This document shows, one piece after another, positions 21,970 to 34,078 of a stretch of DNA of 64,000 nucleotides. The DNA is taken from positions 1,790,834-1,854,833 of the forward strand of contig NW_006917101.1 in assembly GCF_000516985.1 (NCBI RefSeq). Reading direction: 5' to 3'. Origin of the DNA: Pestalotiopsis fici W106-1 (lineage: Eukaryota > Ascomycota > Sordariomycetes > Amphisphaeriales > Sporocadaceae). A program made the position numbers and the translations under genes. The stretch's first letter is position 1. Every line of letters begins with the position of its first letter. Below the pieces are notes generated by a model. The model made no database searches. It saw only the letters and a list, made by a program, of their open reading frames with translations, and was not told the DNA's origin.

Positions 21970-22417
21970 CGTGAGTCTGTCTTGTGGATAAAAATCGATA
22001 TAATTATCAATGGGTGATCAATGTGGAGATATTTGGTAGTACTGGTGCAATTGAATAGCCAAATGATTCATGTGAAGGTGGAAGAAGTATCTTTTGTGAC
22101 GAGAGACAAATTCTAGTTGGACAGGCGGCACATGGCAAAGATGTAAACAACTGCAATGCTTCAAGGCGTGCGGGTGTTTTGATTCATGAGGGAAAGAGCA
22201 CTCCTTGTTTGGAGCTGAGTTACCGAAAGGCTTGGTGATCAGAAGTAACTAGCGACAACTGGCCATTTACTCCTTCTTGGGCGCTCTGACTCTTTTCTGG
22301 TGTTTCTCCACGTCGCAGCCCGGTATTTCTGATGATGGCAGTGACATTCGTGATTTTCTGGACGAAGTTGCGCCTCGGTACATTTCTCCTCCGGTGATCA
22401 ATCATTCTTCTTAGTGA

Positions 22418-22936
22418 CTATTCCACCTCCCTTTTGATACCCGGTCGATCTTCGCGCTTGACTGTATTCTCACGAACGCCCTTGACTCGCTTTCTGCGAT
22501 GCTCCTCGGATCCTTCATTTGTGACACTGTTTCCATCGCGATTGGTACCCTCTTCCACTTTGGTCTTACTGCTAGCGACACTGTCCTCGTCTATGTTGTC
22601 TTTGGCGCTGTCTCCGACAGAACACATCGCAACCCAGCCTCGTCGAATGGCATCGTGGCTGCCGTAGATTGTCAATTTGTACTCATCAGCCCCACGAAAG
22701 TTTTTCAAAATGTTGACCATGCTGCTGGCAGTCGTCGCAAAGCGGTCGAGCACGTCGATTGGGAGGAGCACGCCATGATCTCGTACGGCGTAAACTTGGT
22801 AACCAGTAGCGTCGGAGAAGGCGCGGATGACTTTGGCCGTGACTTTGGAAGTACACGCGACAATGGTGGTCTCAGCCTCGGTGTCAACGTCTTGGATTGA
22901 CGAGTCATTCGTACGCTTTCTCTTCTGTCCCGGCAT
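22418..22936 (-). CDS. Tandem small-domain family, member 5, with charged tail
   Basis: 172 residues from MPGQKRKRTND (ATG at 22936); an upstream open stretch adds no conserved sequence. Basic start, then domain: DTEAETTIVACTS, helix VTAKVIRAFSDATGY, strand QVYAVRDHG, helix ASSMVNILKNF, strand YKLTIYGSH and AIRRGWVAM. The tail is highly charged (EEHRRKRVKGV) and ends with two psi-K-x-E matches (VKRE, IKRE), the SUMO-site consensus. Start and tail both suggest a nuclear protein; that is inference. Closest relatives in the array are members 2 and 3. Confidence 0.65.
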   Translation of the reverse strand: MPGQKRKRTNDSSIQDVDTEAETTIVACTSKVTAKVIRAFSDATGYQVYAVRDHGVLLPIDVLDRFATTASSMVNILKNFRGADEYKLTIYGSHDAIRRGWVAMCSVGDSAKDNIDEDSVASSKTKVEEGTNRDGNSVTNEGSEEHRRKRVKGVRENTVKREDRPGIKREVE

Positions 22937-23523
22937 GATGAGATACAGGTGATAGTAGATAAGAAAGGAAAGTTGATGGATAGTAGAGATGGGCTGAGTG
23001 TGTGAAATTAAGGCAGGCCAGGTAGGTATCTCTGCTCTGGTCAGCATCAGAGAGCCAAAATAGTTACTTGACGTGGGAAATTTACGATTTTCACGAAGGG
23101 TCTGATTCTGGACGAAGTGGACTTGACAAAGAAGTCACTTGTTTACTGCAGCTTTGGAAGGAGTGTCATCATCTTAGGTGGGGTAGAAAGAAGAATTGCT
23201 CTTTTGAAAAGTTTCGTTGAAGATCTCCACTACCTGCAGCAACTGGCAAGAACCATTTCTCTGTCTTCTACTGTTTCTTGCCGAGTGTTCTAGGTTTCCG
23301 CCTCTTGCATCGGAATCGCTATTGAAGGCAATCGTTTCCTTAGGAAACTACATTATGTCACGGGTCAGTCTCGTCTTGATTGGAACGAATGAGATGTGAA
23401 TTCTTACTCTTGCCTGATTTGTCCGCTCCTTGAAGTCTCTGGATCGAGATCTGGGTTGGGTTTGTCTCTTTCTTCTCTTGCCGATAAGAATCATGACTTG
23501 CCCTTCTCGGCCACGTTCTTCTC

Positions 23524-23925
23524 CTATTCAATGGTGCGCTGACCCGAAAAGTCGGCAGTTTCGAGTGTGATCCGGTTTTCAACGTCTATCTCGTCCTCAA
23601 GCTCTTTGAGAGCGCGGTCGCAGAGATACTTGGGCGCAGCAATGGCGAGGTAAAAGAATTCGCCGCCATTTCGGTAGCAGTCGAATCCCAAGACCTTGAT
23701 CAAGGCGTCGGCGCCGCGTGAGTGCATGCTGAGAGCATCGGCGATATTAGGGCGACCATCCCGATCGCAGCGCCAGATATCCATGTTGAAGTGACTGGCG
23801 TTGGAAAAGGCTTTAATGACCGTGAGGCAGGTGTCGGGGTCGTGGAAGACCATTTTTGCAAACATGGGGCGATAGACTTCTGTAAAGCGAAAGCGGTCGT
23901 GGCCTTGCTCCTCCATGCCTGCCAT
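23524..23925 (-). CDS. Tandem small-domain family, member 6
   Basis: 133 residues, ATG at 23925. Elements: FAKMVFHDP, helix TCLTVIKAFSNASHF, strand MDIWRCDRDGR (compare VYVFDRDGR in member 4), helix ADALIKVLGF, strand FFYLAIAAP and a clear final helix (LCDRALKELEDEIDVEN). It lacks the KGW motif and the charged tails. The clear last helix makes the beta-alpha-beta-beta-alpha-beta-alpha order easiest to see here. Most upstream member of the array. Confidence 0.6.
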   Translation of the reverse strand: MAGMEEQGHDRFRFTEVYRPMFAKMVFHDPDTCLTVIKAFSNASHFNMDIWRCDRDGRPNIADALSMHSRGADALIKVLGFDCYRNGGEFFYLAIAAPKYLCDRALKELEDEIDVENRITLETADFSGQRTIE

Positions 23926-25552
23926 TTCAAGGTCTTTGCAGATGCAATTGGCATAAAAAGCTGGAATGCGTTAAGTTGAAAAATGTGAAATGATTGGCAA
24001 CGAGGTAGCGGACTTAAATAGGACTGGACTTGCGAACGGTCAAATAAAAATTGGAAATGGGTTGTCCGTGAAATGGGGAAACCGCAGAAACGAGTCGGCC
24101 AGCGCAGGCATTCAAGTCGGGATATCTGATCTGGAGCTAAAAGGTCTGTAGTATTTGAAAAAAGAGAAAAGGAAAATTGCTTTCCACACCAGGCCCGGGA
24201 AGCGAAAAGATAAATAAACATTAAATGACTTTTCTTACCAAATATCCTCAAGAATTAAGAATAGTTCACTGGTGGTTACATAGTGATAGGATGCTACGCA
24301 AAAATAAAGAACCATATGTCTTTAACAAAAGCATCTATTCTCTTGGGGAGAAAAAAAGAGCAACTGAACCAGACCTTCTGGGTCGTCAGGAGAACTTGGA
24401 TTTCTTTACTTACAGGTTTTGTTTTGTTTGTTTTGCTTTTTTTTTTTGGTCCCCTTTAATTGTGTAAGATCAGAGTTCCTTTAAATCGCCATATATCGTA
24501 AGTCCATGTGTTAGTAGGATGTGATAGCATAGCTGTTATTTTGTTCAAATCTCAGTCCTGGGAGTAGGTTAGCAATCTGTCGTGCAAGTCTGAGGGAGCT
24601 TCGCGCTCTCCTGACTGAGCCATCAGGTCTGAATTCTGTTGCTTTCTGGTTGGAAAACAAGCCGATTATCGCCGTTCATGTGGCCTCTGTTTCGCCCTCA
24701 ATTCGCACAAAGAACTGGGCGTTTGTATCGCTGCACGGTGGCCAATGTCTGGAAGAATTTCCTCGCACCAGTTGAACCGTGACTTTGGATCCTCTGGACA
24801 GGGCAGTCGATGTGGTTGGTACCGAGAACACTGTGATGTGCCCATGCCTTTAATGATGGGTTGATTTCATTAATTCATTTATAAATGTTACCTTTGGACA
24901 TTCTCCAGGTTTGTCATTTCTGGACATACGAGCAAGACTTGTTAGGAGGCCATTCACAAGGTTAGATGTCCTTGGGGCCGGAAGTGTACCCAGCAATCCT
25001 TTGATTTCTTTGTATTAGTCTACAGACTTATTAGAGTAGTCTGAAGGTGAATTAAATCCTAAACCAAGATCCAGACATGTTGCAATGTCTTTATAGCCCG
25101 AGCAATGGGTGGATTTCCTAGATCATTCACATAGACAAACGTGTTCAGGTATGACTGGGATGGATAGATTGCACGTCAATCACCTTGACCAGTCCAAAAA
25201 CACCTCTAGTTGTGACGGTCAACATGGTACAGCAAAATGAGTCACCAGCCCTGACAGGAAAACAATCAATCAAGTCATGTTATGGTTACAATCAAATGTA
25301 CTGCTTGACACGTTGATAATCTAAATTGTGGCCGTGACCGGAACCCTCTCAGCACACATGGATGATGTACAACATCGAAAAGAACTACCAGAGTACTACT
25401 AAGAAACGAGCCAATTCAAGCCGGTCAACTCCTATAACTCCGTGTTCAAGCGACTGGCATGTCTTGACGGGAAAAGGAGGGGCATCAGACTTCTTATCTC
25501 ACACATAATTAATCGCAATCATATATCAGCCAGACTTGGACATCACGAAAGC
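23926..25552. other. 1.6 kb intergenic region, AT-rich, no gene seen
   Basis: Short frames only. It includes a T-run near 24437-24450. It separates the tandem family from the housekeeping block. Confidence 0.5.
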
Positions 25553-27399
25553 TTAGATGAGACCAGCTCTAGCAGCCTCGCCACCACCCTCGTTGACAAC
25601 AGCGTCAATCTTCTGCTTGCCCTTGCCCAGACCACCTTCTCCAACACCCATTCTGCGGGCCACATATCGTTGTGCAACAACACCGGCGCTCAGGGTCAAC
25701 GACTCTTCGACCCATTCTGCCACCCATTCTCTAGGATCAACGCCGCCGCTCTCGACGATCTCACGAATCTCATCAGGGACGTGTGCGAGCTCGTTGTCGT
25801 GCTGGTGCTCAGACTCGCTACTAGCGGGAGTCAGGGGACTGGGCGCATCAAGCCAACGGATCCACTTGGCAGGAATGGCCTGCGAAACGGTGCTGTATGT
25901 GATTTCGTGGACAGGATCGAGGACATAGATAGCAAAGCAGACTTGCGTATCAGTATTGTCCTCGGCAACTAGGCTCTCTTCCTTCTCTTTCTCGCCAGCA
26001 GTGCTGCCAGCAAACAAGGCAGTGTCAGCGTCGACGGTGATGGCCTGGACTGCGAGGAAGATGTCGCTTGTTCTGACAGGGTTGTCATCACTAAGGGGCT
26101 CCACTGCTCGCTTCTGCGCCTCTGTGATGCCACCGGTGGCTTCAAAGTAGTCATGAGCATAGCTTTCAGCACTCACGCGGCAGAGCTTCGTGCCCTCGAC
26201 GAGGCCCTTGACGGTACCCAGGTCTCTAGGTATATCAGTCTGACGCCACCATGGTCCGTCGCGCCAGCCAGCAGACGAGGAGGATCCGGTGTAGAAGGCG
26301 GCATCCGAAGCACGGCGCGCGGTACTCTCATGACCACGTTGGATGACCAGCAAGTCACCTCCCTCGACTTGTGACATGACACGGCTGAAGACACCATAAA
26401 TAAGAGGGTCCAGAGAAGGATAGCCGGCGAGATCGTGGGTAATATGGATCAGAAGACGTTCGTGGGAGGCAATCGGTGGTGCTAGGGTATGCAGAATATC
26501 GGCAAATGTTGGCAGAGCACGGTGCCGCAGTTCGTCGCCTTCAGTCAATTTGTCAGTATGGGATATCATAGAATCTAGAAAAACAAGCGTCGAAAGGACA
26601 GCCAAGGATATTCAATGGGCAAGCTGGGCGAAAGAGTAGCCTTCAGGGTACTGGTGCAAGCCAGATTGTACGCCCAACCCGAGGAGAGGATCTCGGACAG
26701 ACTGGCATCTGGTCCGGACGTAGTCTCTCTGGGTTTCGGCACTCCTGCAGAGCGCAACTGATGCGACGAAAGTCTGCGGCTCATATTGAAAAGTCCTGTC
26801 TGGAAAGTGGACTTACCGTAGCTTCTAATGTAGCCGACATTGCCCTTGACCTGATCCAGGTACTTCTTTGCATCTTCGCTCTGCTGAATCTGAGTATATG
26901 CCGTCTCTGCCTGCTTGATAGCGGCTGAAGCTGTAGCAGAAGCAGTCGCAAAGATGCCTCCCCACCAGCCACCTCCGCCACTGGCAGCAGCGACAGCAGC
27001 AGCAGGTGCTGGGGCGGTCTGCTCAACGGGGCCCTTCTTCTCGTTCTCTTGGAACTCGGAGCTCGTTGCGCTGGGGGTGAAGCTCGCGTGGTACGATCGA
27101 GTGCTTTCACCCGACTTGCGTGGCAGATTGGGCTTGTCTTCAGACAGTCGGCTTGCGGCTGGAGGAGGCGTCGAGGTGCTGGATCGCTTGGTCACGTCTT
27201 TGACCCGAGGGGTGTGAGGGCGGACCGGTTGGTCACCCAGATTCTCGAGCTCGGCTAGGAGATCATCGTCGGCCTTGTCGCCAGCACGAGCTTTGGAAGT
27301 AGCTGTCTTGGTCTTGACGGGCTTCTTGGAGCCGCCCTCGTCGCCAAGACCCTCGAAGAGCTCGCCAAGTTCATCGTCAATGGGCTTCTTAGACGCCAT
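25553..27399 (-). CDS. mtc1: MTC1-like protein (maintenance of telomere capping 1; DUF5427)
   Basis: Exons 26817-27399 and 25553-26538 (minus strand), 522 residues, ATG at 27399. The N-terminus DDELGELFEGLGDEG, a long disordered Ser/Thr/Pro/Ala region and the WWGGIFATASATA segment are followed by ELRHRALPTFADILHTLAPP, HERLLIHITHDLAGYPSLDP and FSRVMSQVEGGDLLVIQRG, the conserved core I recall for fungal Mtc1 proteins. The intron (GTAAGT, 278 nt, long for this window) is placed by joining YIRSYG to DELRHRA; the first exon's frame stays open well into it. In yeast Mtc1 is a cytoplasmic/ER-Golgi protein with genetic links to telomere capping; the molecular role is unclear. Confidence 0.82.
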
Positions 27400-29338
27400 G
27401 GTTGAAGAGGTGGGGTTCGTCGACGGGGAAGTCTGAGGAACAGACACGGAATGTTTTCAATGGTAGCAGCGAGGATCTGAAAGCAACAAGTCCCACCACT
27501 CGCTGGGACAGAGGAGAGGGGAGACGTGAATAGATGGGACGTAGCACAAGTATGGCAGCAAGTGGTATGTTGTCGTCGGTATGTACGTAGGTATGCAGTT
27601 GTGGACAAGCGGGCCGATGCGACACAATTACTAGTAGCTTGACCCCAGTGTTGCGTCTTCCGGGACCCTTATTGCAGTTTCGTGGTACCACTTGAATCAA
27701 GGCCTGTAGAGAAGCAAATAACTGAATAAACAGATAATTTTATTGTATACATAATTCGATACCGTCTAGTTCATCCGAAAAGACAAATCCAAGCCAAAAT
27801 AGATATTTGACCACATTGTGAGCATATATAAACACGTCAACTGTCTTGTAGAATCCCTTTCTTTTGGTACCAAACTGGAGCTTGTCGTCACAGGATGGAG
27901 CTTAGGCGTTGCTATCGTCCCGCAAGGAGAGTCCCAGGCGCTAGACCTCAAGCGGAACAAAGCGGTCGACGGCCAAAAGCTGCTACTTGATTGGCTCTGG
28001 CCGGTTCCCAAATTCGCATAGACAGCCGCTCGAGGATCCACCCACAACCCCCTGTTCGAGACCTGCACCCGGGAGAAGACTGCAGTCTGGTCTGTCTGCT
28101 GCGCTGTGGCTGGTGCGTAGGTAATGCGCTTGGAACCTCCAAAATTTGGCAACGCAGCCCAGCAACAAGGCAAAAAAGAAAGAGAGACAGACACGCAGAG
28201 AGAGCGACCGGTGATTTGTGACGACGGCAAAAAATACTATTGCTCCTCTATATTGTTCTTCATTTTTGATTGTTGCCTATCATCGACTGAACGACGCGAT
28301 TGTTCTCCTCGTCAGTGAGAGTTGTCGCAACAATCCCCTTCGATTATCCTTCCCCCAGGCTGGCCACTAATAATTCGGACATCTGAGCCCACCACGTATG
28401 TAAAACAAATAACCTTGCCTTCATCACCATTGCCCCCAAGACACAAGACCAAAACCCGACCTTGACCCATCTGACTCTTGTCCATTAGATCTTCTCGCAA
28501 AGCATCATCTGCTACTTGAGATTCTCTTCTTTCTGTTTGATCAGACTTTTTCGCAGTCTCTTCGCCCCCATCTCACTTACTTGACCATTCGCATTCCTTC
28601 GCCCTTTTACAAGGCGCGGCCCATTCTCACACACGCATCTTCTCCTTTCTAACTCATACAACGTACTTGCTCGCCAACACAAAAACCCCATCTCTGGTCC
28701 CTGAAAATACCGTTGCGGATTTTTCAGAGGTCTCCTTTGGTAAGTCCACTTATTCTTTTTTCGTCCCGAACAGTCAGCAATATTCGTGGCCGCCGGTGAG
28801 GCCGGGTGCCTTACACCTGAAATCCGATTTTTCCTCAGCATCATCAGCACCCCAATCGCTTTCATCACTGCACGCGCCGTCTAATATGCCTATTAACACG
28901 AAAAAGCGAAAAGACAGACATTGTCACTACTCGTCGTCACTTCAGCGTGTCATTTGACCATTTGTCCATTTTTGGCAGTTTGTCATTTACACCGACTGGC
29001 TGGACGAGCTACTTGTTTTCCGCGCCCAGCAATTTGGGTTTGACTGTCAGCTGGAACCGGTTTTTGGCATAGGCCTATCCGCTTTCACATCTAATCAATC
29101 CACCTTCTGCTCTTCACTTTCACCCCCAATACTCACTTACATTTGCGTGACCAACGCGCTCCTATACCCATTGCGCTCGTCGCGATTGTTCGCTGTCCCC
29201 TAGTCCGGGTCCTGAATAATCGAGGTAGGCATTTTCGCTCCCCCACTTACAGCATCAGCTAATCTCCGGCAGCTTTATTTGGACTGTGGCCTGTCTACAT
29301 ACTACTTACTACACACAAAGTACACCCACATCACCACT
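27400..29338. other. Divergent promoter region between MTC1-like and AT-hook genes
   Basis: 1.9 kb. From about 28200 on it is pyrimidine-rich, as in long fungal 5' leaders. Possible 5' UTR intron signals are seen: GTAAGT donor-like sequence at 28741 and a CGGCAG acceptor-like site at about 29267-29272. Transcript data would settle this. Confidence 0.4.
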
Positions 29339-32141
29339 ATGGAATCGCCCAATAGTGGTCGTGGCAGAGGACGTTTTTCATCAAGAAAGCGCAGCACTGT
29401 CATTTCAGCCAGTTCATCTGCACAGCAACGCTCGGAACTGCTAGACATGGCCCCGTCGTCTACTCCAGCCGTGCCAGTCGCACCGGCCTCAACTCTCACA
29501 TTCGAGACTCCCAGTCCTTCTAACACCAGAGGCACCAGAATGCGCACAAGAAATCTAGACGGCGTAAACGCTTCGCCAGAAGACCCCACAAGTAAAGGCG
29601 GTCGTTCTCTACGGAAGCGTACCCGGGTTGATTATTCGTTTGACCAGGCTGATGAAGAAGAGCAAAACGCTGAGCCCAAAGCCACACCTACTACTACGCG
29701 TTCGTATAAGAAGCGCAGAACTGATGCCCTTCTCCCGGACCAAGACTTTGAGGATGACGTGGAGCCTGACGAGAAGCAACGTTCATTGGAGCTACCCTCG
29801 AAGCCCATTGGAAGACGCAGTATCGGCAGAAGATCCACTATGGAGTCTCAGCCTCTTCCCACAGATCGACCTGACGATGATTCACTTGTGCAGGATACTA
29901 TCGAAGTTGGAGGACAGCAATCTCCCGAACCTCTCAATGGCTCATCGCACCGACGTAGCTCGAATGCTTCGCATAAGGAGTCTGCTCTCTCACAACTAAG
30001 TCTTTCGCAGAGCTCGGCTATCGAGCCACTTGCACCTACAGCTTCAGCCGTCGACACAGCAGTCACTACTGAAGAGGAGCCTGCACCTCAAATCAAGACC
30101 GAAGTAGCACCAGATATTCCCATCCCCAACATCGAGGTCAATGAGGCTCAACCTCTTGTCAGCCAATCAATTCGCGCTAGTGCACGTGAGCCTTCGCCTA
30201 CTTCAAGTACAGCACCCGCGGATGCTCAGCCCACTTCCAAATCGCTGGTGGACGAGAGTTCCGACGATCCATATGCCCACATTACGCCGTATATTGACGG
30301 AGTCACTGCTTTCTATCCTGCACAGCAAGGCACGGCTCTGGCGCCGTCTACTGAACCAGATGTTGTCGCTGAAGAAACACCACAGGACACGCCACCTGAT
30401 GACGGGCTAGAAGACATCAATGAAGTTCCAGATGACAGCACCCCAGCTGGATCGCCGGCTCCGATGGAAGACACGGCCATGAATTCACCAGCACCAGATG
30501 TTGGCACACCAGATGTGCCCGTGATCACTCCCAAGAAGCAGTATCCCTACAAAAAGCTGCGCTCTGCCCAAGAATTTATCGATTTCATTGCTAGTTACGA
30601 GACGATGCCCTTGGACGAACTGTATACACGATTGGAGCATCTCACTGGTGTCCTGGATTCGATTCAGCAGGAGCACAATGGTTGCCGGAAAATCATTGAT
30701 GACGAAGAGAATGCTGCCAAGTATCAGCAAGAAGAACAATTGTTCCAGCATCGCGTCAAGTTGGCCCGTAGCAAAGACCCGAACGCGGACCCCGTTCGCA
30801 AGGACTTTGTCGTCAAGGGCATCAGAGCACCCAAAGCAGACATGATGACCGAGTATGCTCGGCAACAAGATCGTGTCTTGGCTCAGGCTTATGGCTTCGA
30901 GTACGACGAGCGCGAATCAAAGATTGGCCAGCAAGATCCCATTGGCCAGAGGGGTGGCATCGGAAAAGGTCGACTCCGTGACAGACCGAAGCAGACAGCC
31001 AAGGCTGCTGAGGCTGATGACAGCACCGTCGTTCATGGTAAAAGGTCTAGGAAGGCACCCAACCTGTTTGGCGACTTTGAACCTGCAAGCAGAGGCTCAA
31101 CTCCGGTGCCCGTATTGCCAAGAAAGCGGCGCGGTCGCCAGCCACATGAGGACATTGAAGCACCTGTCCTGCCCATTGCAGTTGGACAAACACTTCTGGA
31201 GGAAACGCCCAAGAAGCGGGGAAGAGGCGGCCGCCCTCGCAAGCATCCATTACCAACATCTGTACCAGAGGATACCCCAGCTCCCGAGCTTGACTTGGAG
31301 GAAGAGGTCCAAGACGAGGGCCGTCCTGGTCGTAAGCGTAAGAGAAGGAACCTCGACGACGACGAATTTCCTCCAAACGGAGTCACCGGCATGAGCACCA
31401 GGCGGCGCAACTCGAGACTTGGTGAAATCCCTTCCAACTCATTCTACAGCGCTGGCTCGACCCAGCCCAACGATGAGTCCCGCCCAAATACTGCTTCCTC
31501 AACTGGCACAGTATCTACAACCACCTCCGCATACGGCTTGCGTGAAAAGCGACAAAAGAGATTCGCGGCCGAAGATGAAGATGACGACTTTGTTGAGGAC
31601 GAAGAACAGCCCAAGCCAAAGAGAATTCGGCGCGTCCCCAAGAAGGTCCAGGAGCAAGATTTTGCGAATATTCCAGCCAGCAACATTCCTGACACGGAGC
31701 CCAACATGACTCCAGCTGCCAAAACCCCGAGAATCAGACTGAAGAACGCCACTCCGGCCACCGCCAACCCCAACGTCTCTCCCGACAATAGTGTGTCGGG
31801 TCTGTCTGGTGGTACCATTATGCACGGCCAGATCATGAATGGAGACGGAAACGGAGCTCTCTCCGAGGACAATAAGGACTATGGCCAGATGACCAAGTCC
31901 GAAAAGATGTCTGCTAGTATGAAGGGTAAGTGTATTGCTACAGCCTAGTTGCTGTTTCCCCTCAGACACCAATACGATACTGATGCTAATATGATGAATA
32001 GCTCGATGGGCATCTGGCTCCATGTCAAATGCAGTCGCGAAAAGGCGAGCGACACTCGCTGCAAAGAAGGCAGCAACCCAGACACCAGTGCCAGAGGGCA
32101 CTCCAGAGATCGGAGTCGAGCAGCAGGAACTCCAGCAGTAA
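29339..32141 (+). CDS. Nuclear protein with AT-hook-like motifs, fungal-specific
   Basis: Exons 29339-31925 and 32002-32141, 908 residues. The intron is fixed by phase: it replaces a short KCIATA end with ARWASGSMSNAVAKRRATLA. The N-terminal 390 residues are disordered (Ser, Pro, Thr, Glu) with basic patches. One folded region is evident at about 400-510: YPYKKLRSAQEFIDFIASYE, then MPLDELYTRLEHLTGVLDSI and QQEHNGCRKIIDDEENAAKY, mostly helical. The C-terminal half carries basic AT-hook-like clusters: RKRRGRQP, KKRGRGGRPRKHP (the best GRP core) and EGRPGRKRKRR. Function is unknown to me; a chromatin or transcription subunit binding AT-rich DNA is the likely guess. Confidence 0.75.
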
Positions 32142-34078
32142 CTGGCGGCTGATCTCAGTACATCATTTCGCGTATAATACATACAACCCACCTATATCTC
32201 AACACGAAGGCCGGCCTTGCCACCATACCCGGCATGGTTTGGCTAACCAACACATACTCTACCAATCACTGGCATAACAGCCATGAAAGAACACCAAGTA
32301 TACCAACACCAATAAATGACAGACTGATTTCAAGTCTGACAATCATCCGTTCTCCATTCCAACATTTGTATACACCATTCGCATCAGCATTTACACGGCA
32401 TTGAAAAGAAAAATTTGCATTATCGGTATCATTCAGGCAAGGGAAGCTTGGAAATGACTACATGCTAGTCTTTATGGTACACGGGAGGAATGAACAAAAT
32501 GGCAATCCAATGTACTGAGACTGCCCTCGCCAGTTTGTGTTCTTGTTTTGTTTTCCATCACTCATAATTGTTTTCAGGCGCACAAGGCGTTGTTTGGCAT
32601 AGGGCAAAAAGACGATTTGCCCTGATAGAGAGGGATATGAAAGCACCCGGGGATTTGTACTTGTTGCGCCAGTGTCACTTCGTGTCTATAGGACAGCATG
32701 GGAAGGGGTCTGCAAGATTCTGTACTAAGCCAGGAGGCATTTGACAAGATACAAGGTCTAATAGACGAGACGGAATGAGTTACATTTCGATAGAAAACCA
32801 GCCGTGTTCCCAGAACCTGACGATTGTCTAGTTTTGATTTGCGAAACGTAAATAACCTTGTCCAAATTTGAATATCTGACTGCATCAAGCCCAGGCGGTG
32901 TATACATTCTCCACTGACCAATCAAACTTGATTGTTTATATGTACATAGCCCATAGTATCAACAAATGGCAAGATCTAATGATTCAAGACTTGACAAGAA
33001 GCAATTATCGGGCATACACTATTTGTCTCTCGCTCATGACCAGTATATGCTGTGAATCGTGTACTCCATAAAAAAAACGAATATAATAATATATATATTA
33101 AAAGGCTCCATTCCACTAACTGCCTACAACTCACACTCTGCACCATAGACTGATAGGTCACATATAAATCGTCTCGACGGCTGCTCCTGGCTCACATGCT
33201 CAGGTTCTACAGGTCATGTTGGATGTCTGAACGACTCAATGGCCCTTGAATGCTATCGCGCAAACTGTTGCTTGACCGGAATAACCACAAGCGTATCAAA
33301 CTTGTTGATGCTGCTGGTTACTTACACATCTGACCCCGAAGCACCTGGAAACCCTACCAAAGATATCAAACTTTGCAGGATACACAAGTTGATCAGGGGA
33401 CACTTTGCTCTGGGCTCTTGGCTGATCACAAAGATTGGATATTCCTTTCCAACAGATGGCGATTTTCACACAATTAATGCGGCATGGTACTTGCCTACAT
33501 ATGTACTTGGCATTGGCTATCTCGGCCCCCTTGGCCAAGCCATGGGGTATGGTCTTGACTTGTCTGTGAAGCCATACTTGAATAGGCCTGGTGCTGAAGA
33601 TTATTCCAAGTGATCACGCATCCAGGATATTGCAGGCTCAGAAGAAAGCTCAAACAAAACATTCGGAACTGAACTTTCTCATTTTCATCCAGCATGCTAT
33701 GTGGTATGTATTGTCTCCTTTACGCCCCATACCGAAATGCAAAGTGACCGTTTTTTACCATCAAGACACCATCAACAGCAGCCAGCCTTTTTTTCTCCCT
33801 TTCATTTTTGCTTTCCCTGTTTCCCTATTTCCTTTTGCCTCCCTCCATGTCCCCCGGGGATCCATTTCAAGAAATCGCCTAACAAGAAAATGCGCGGGGT
33901 TCAAAAGAAACAGAGAAGGAAAGCATCAGACTGGCTGTGTGATCGATGTCGCCCATAAAATTCGTGAGATGATCCTTTTCGTCATGGTCAAGGACGTTGT
34001 GGATGCTTAGATGGTTTCCTCGACTTCCCTAGCACTGCTCGCACGCAAAAAGATGCCTTCCAACGCTCGACAACCAAT
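32142..34078. other. 1.9 kb intergenic region
   Basis: Holds the 3' ends of two convergent genes and about 1.5 kb in which I see no gene. The frame at 33239-33613 is open for 124 codons but is not convincing. A TA-rich run (ATATATATTA) lies near 33090. Confidence 0.45.

Noticed and set aside
24225..24467. 80-codon plus-strand frame
   Set aside because: AT-rich sequence ending in a T-run; no protein-like features.
27766..28230. 154-codon minus-strand frame with a hydrophobic start
   Set aside because: It begins at a TTG rather than an ATG and lies in the divergent promoter region; composition is not protein-like.
33239..33613. 124-codon plus-strand frame starting with ATG
   Set aside because: No recognisable domain or membrane pattern; overlapped by frames on the other strand. 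Could be real, but I cannot support it.
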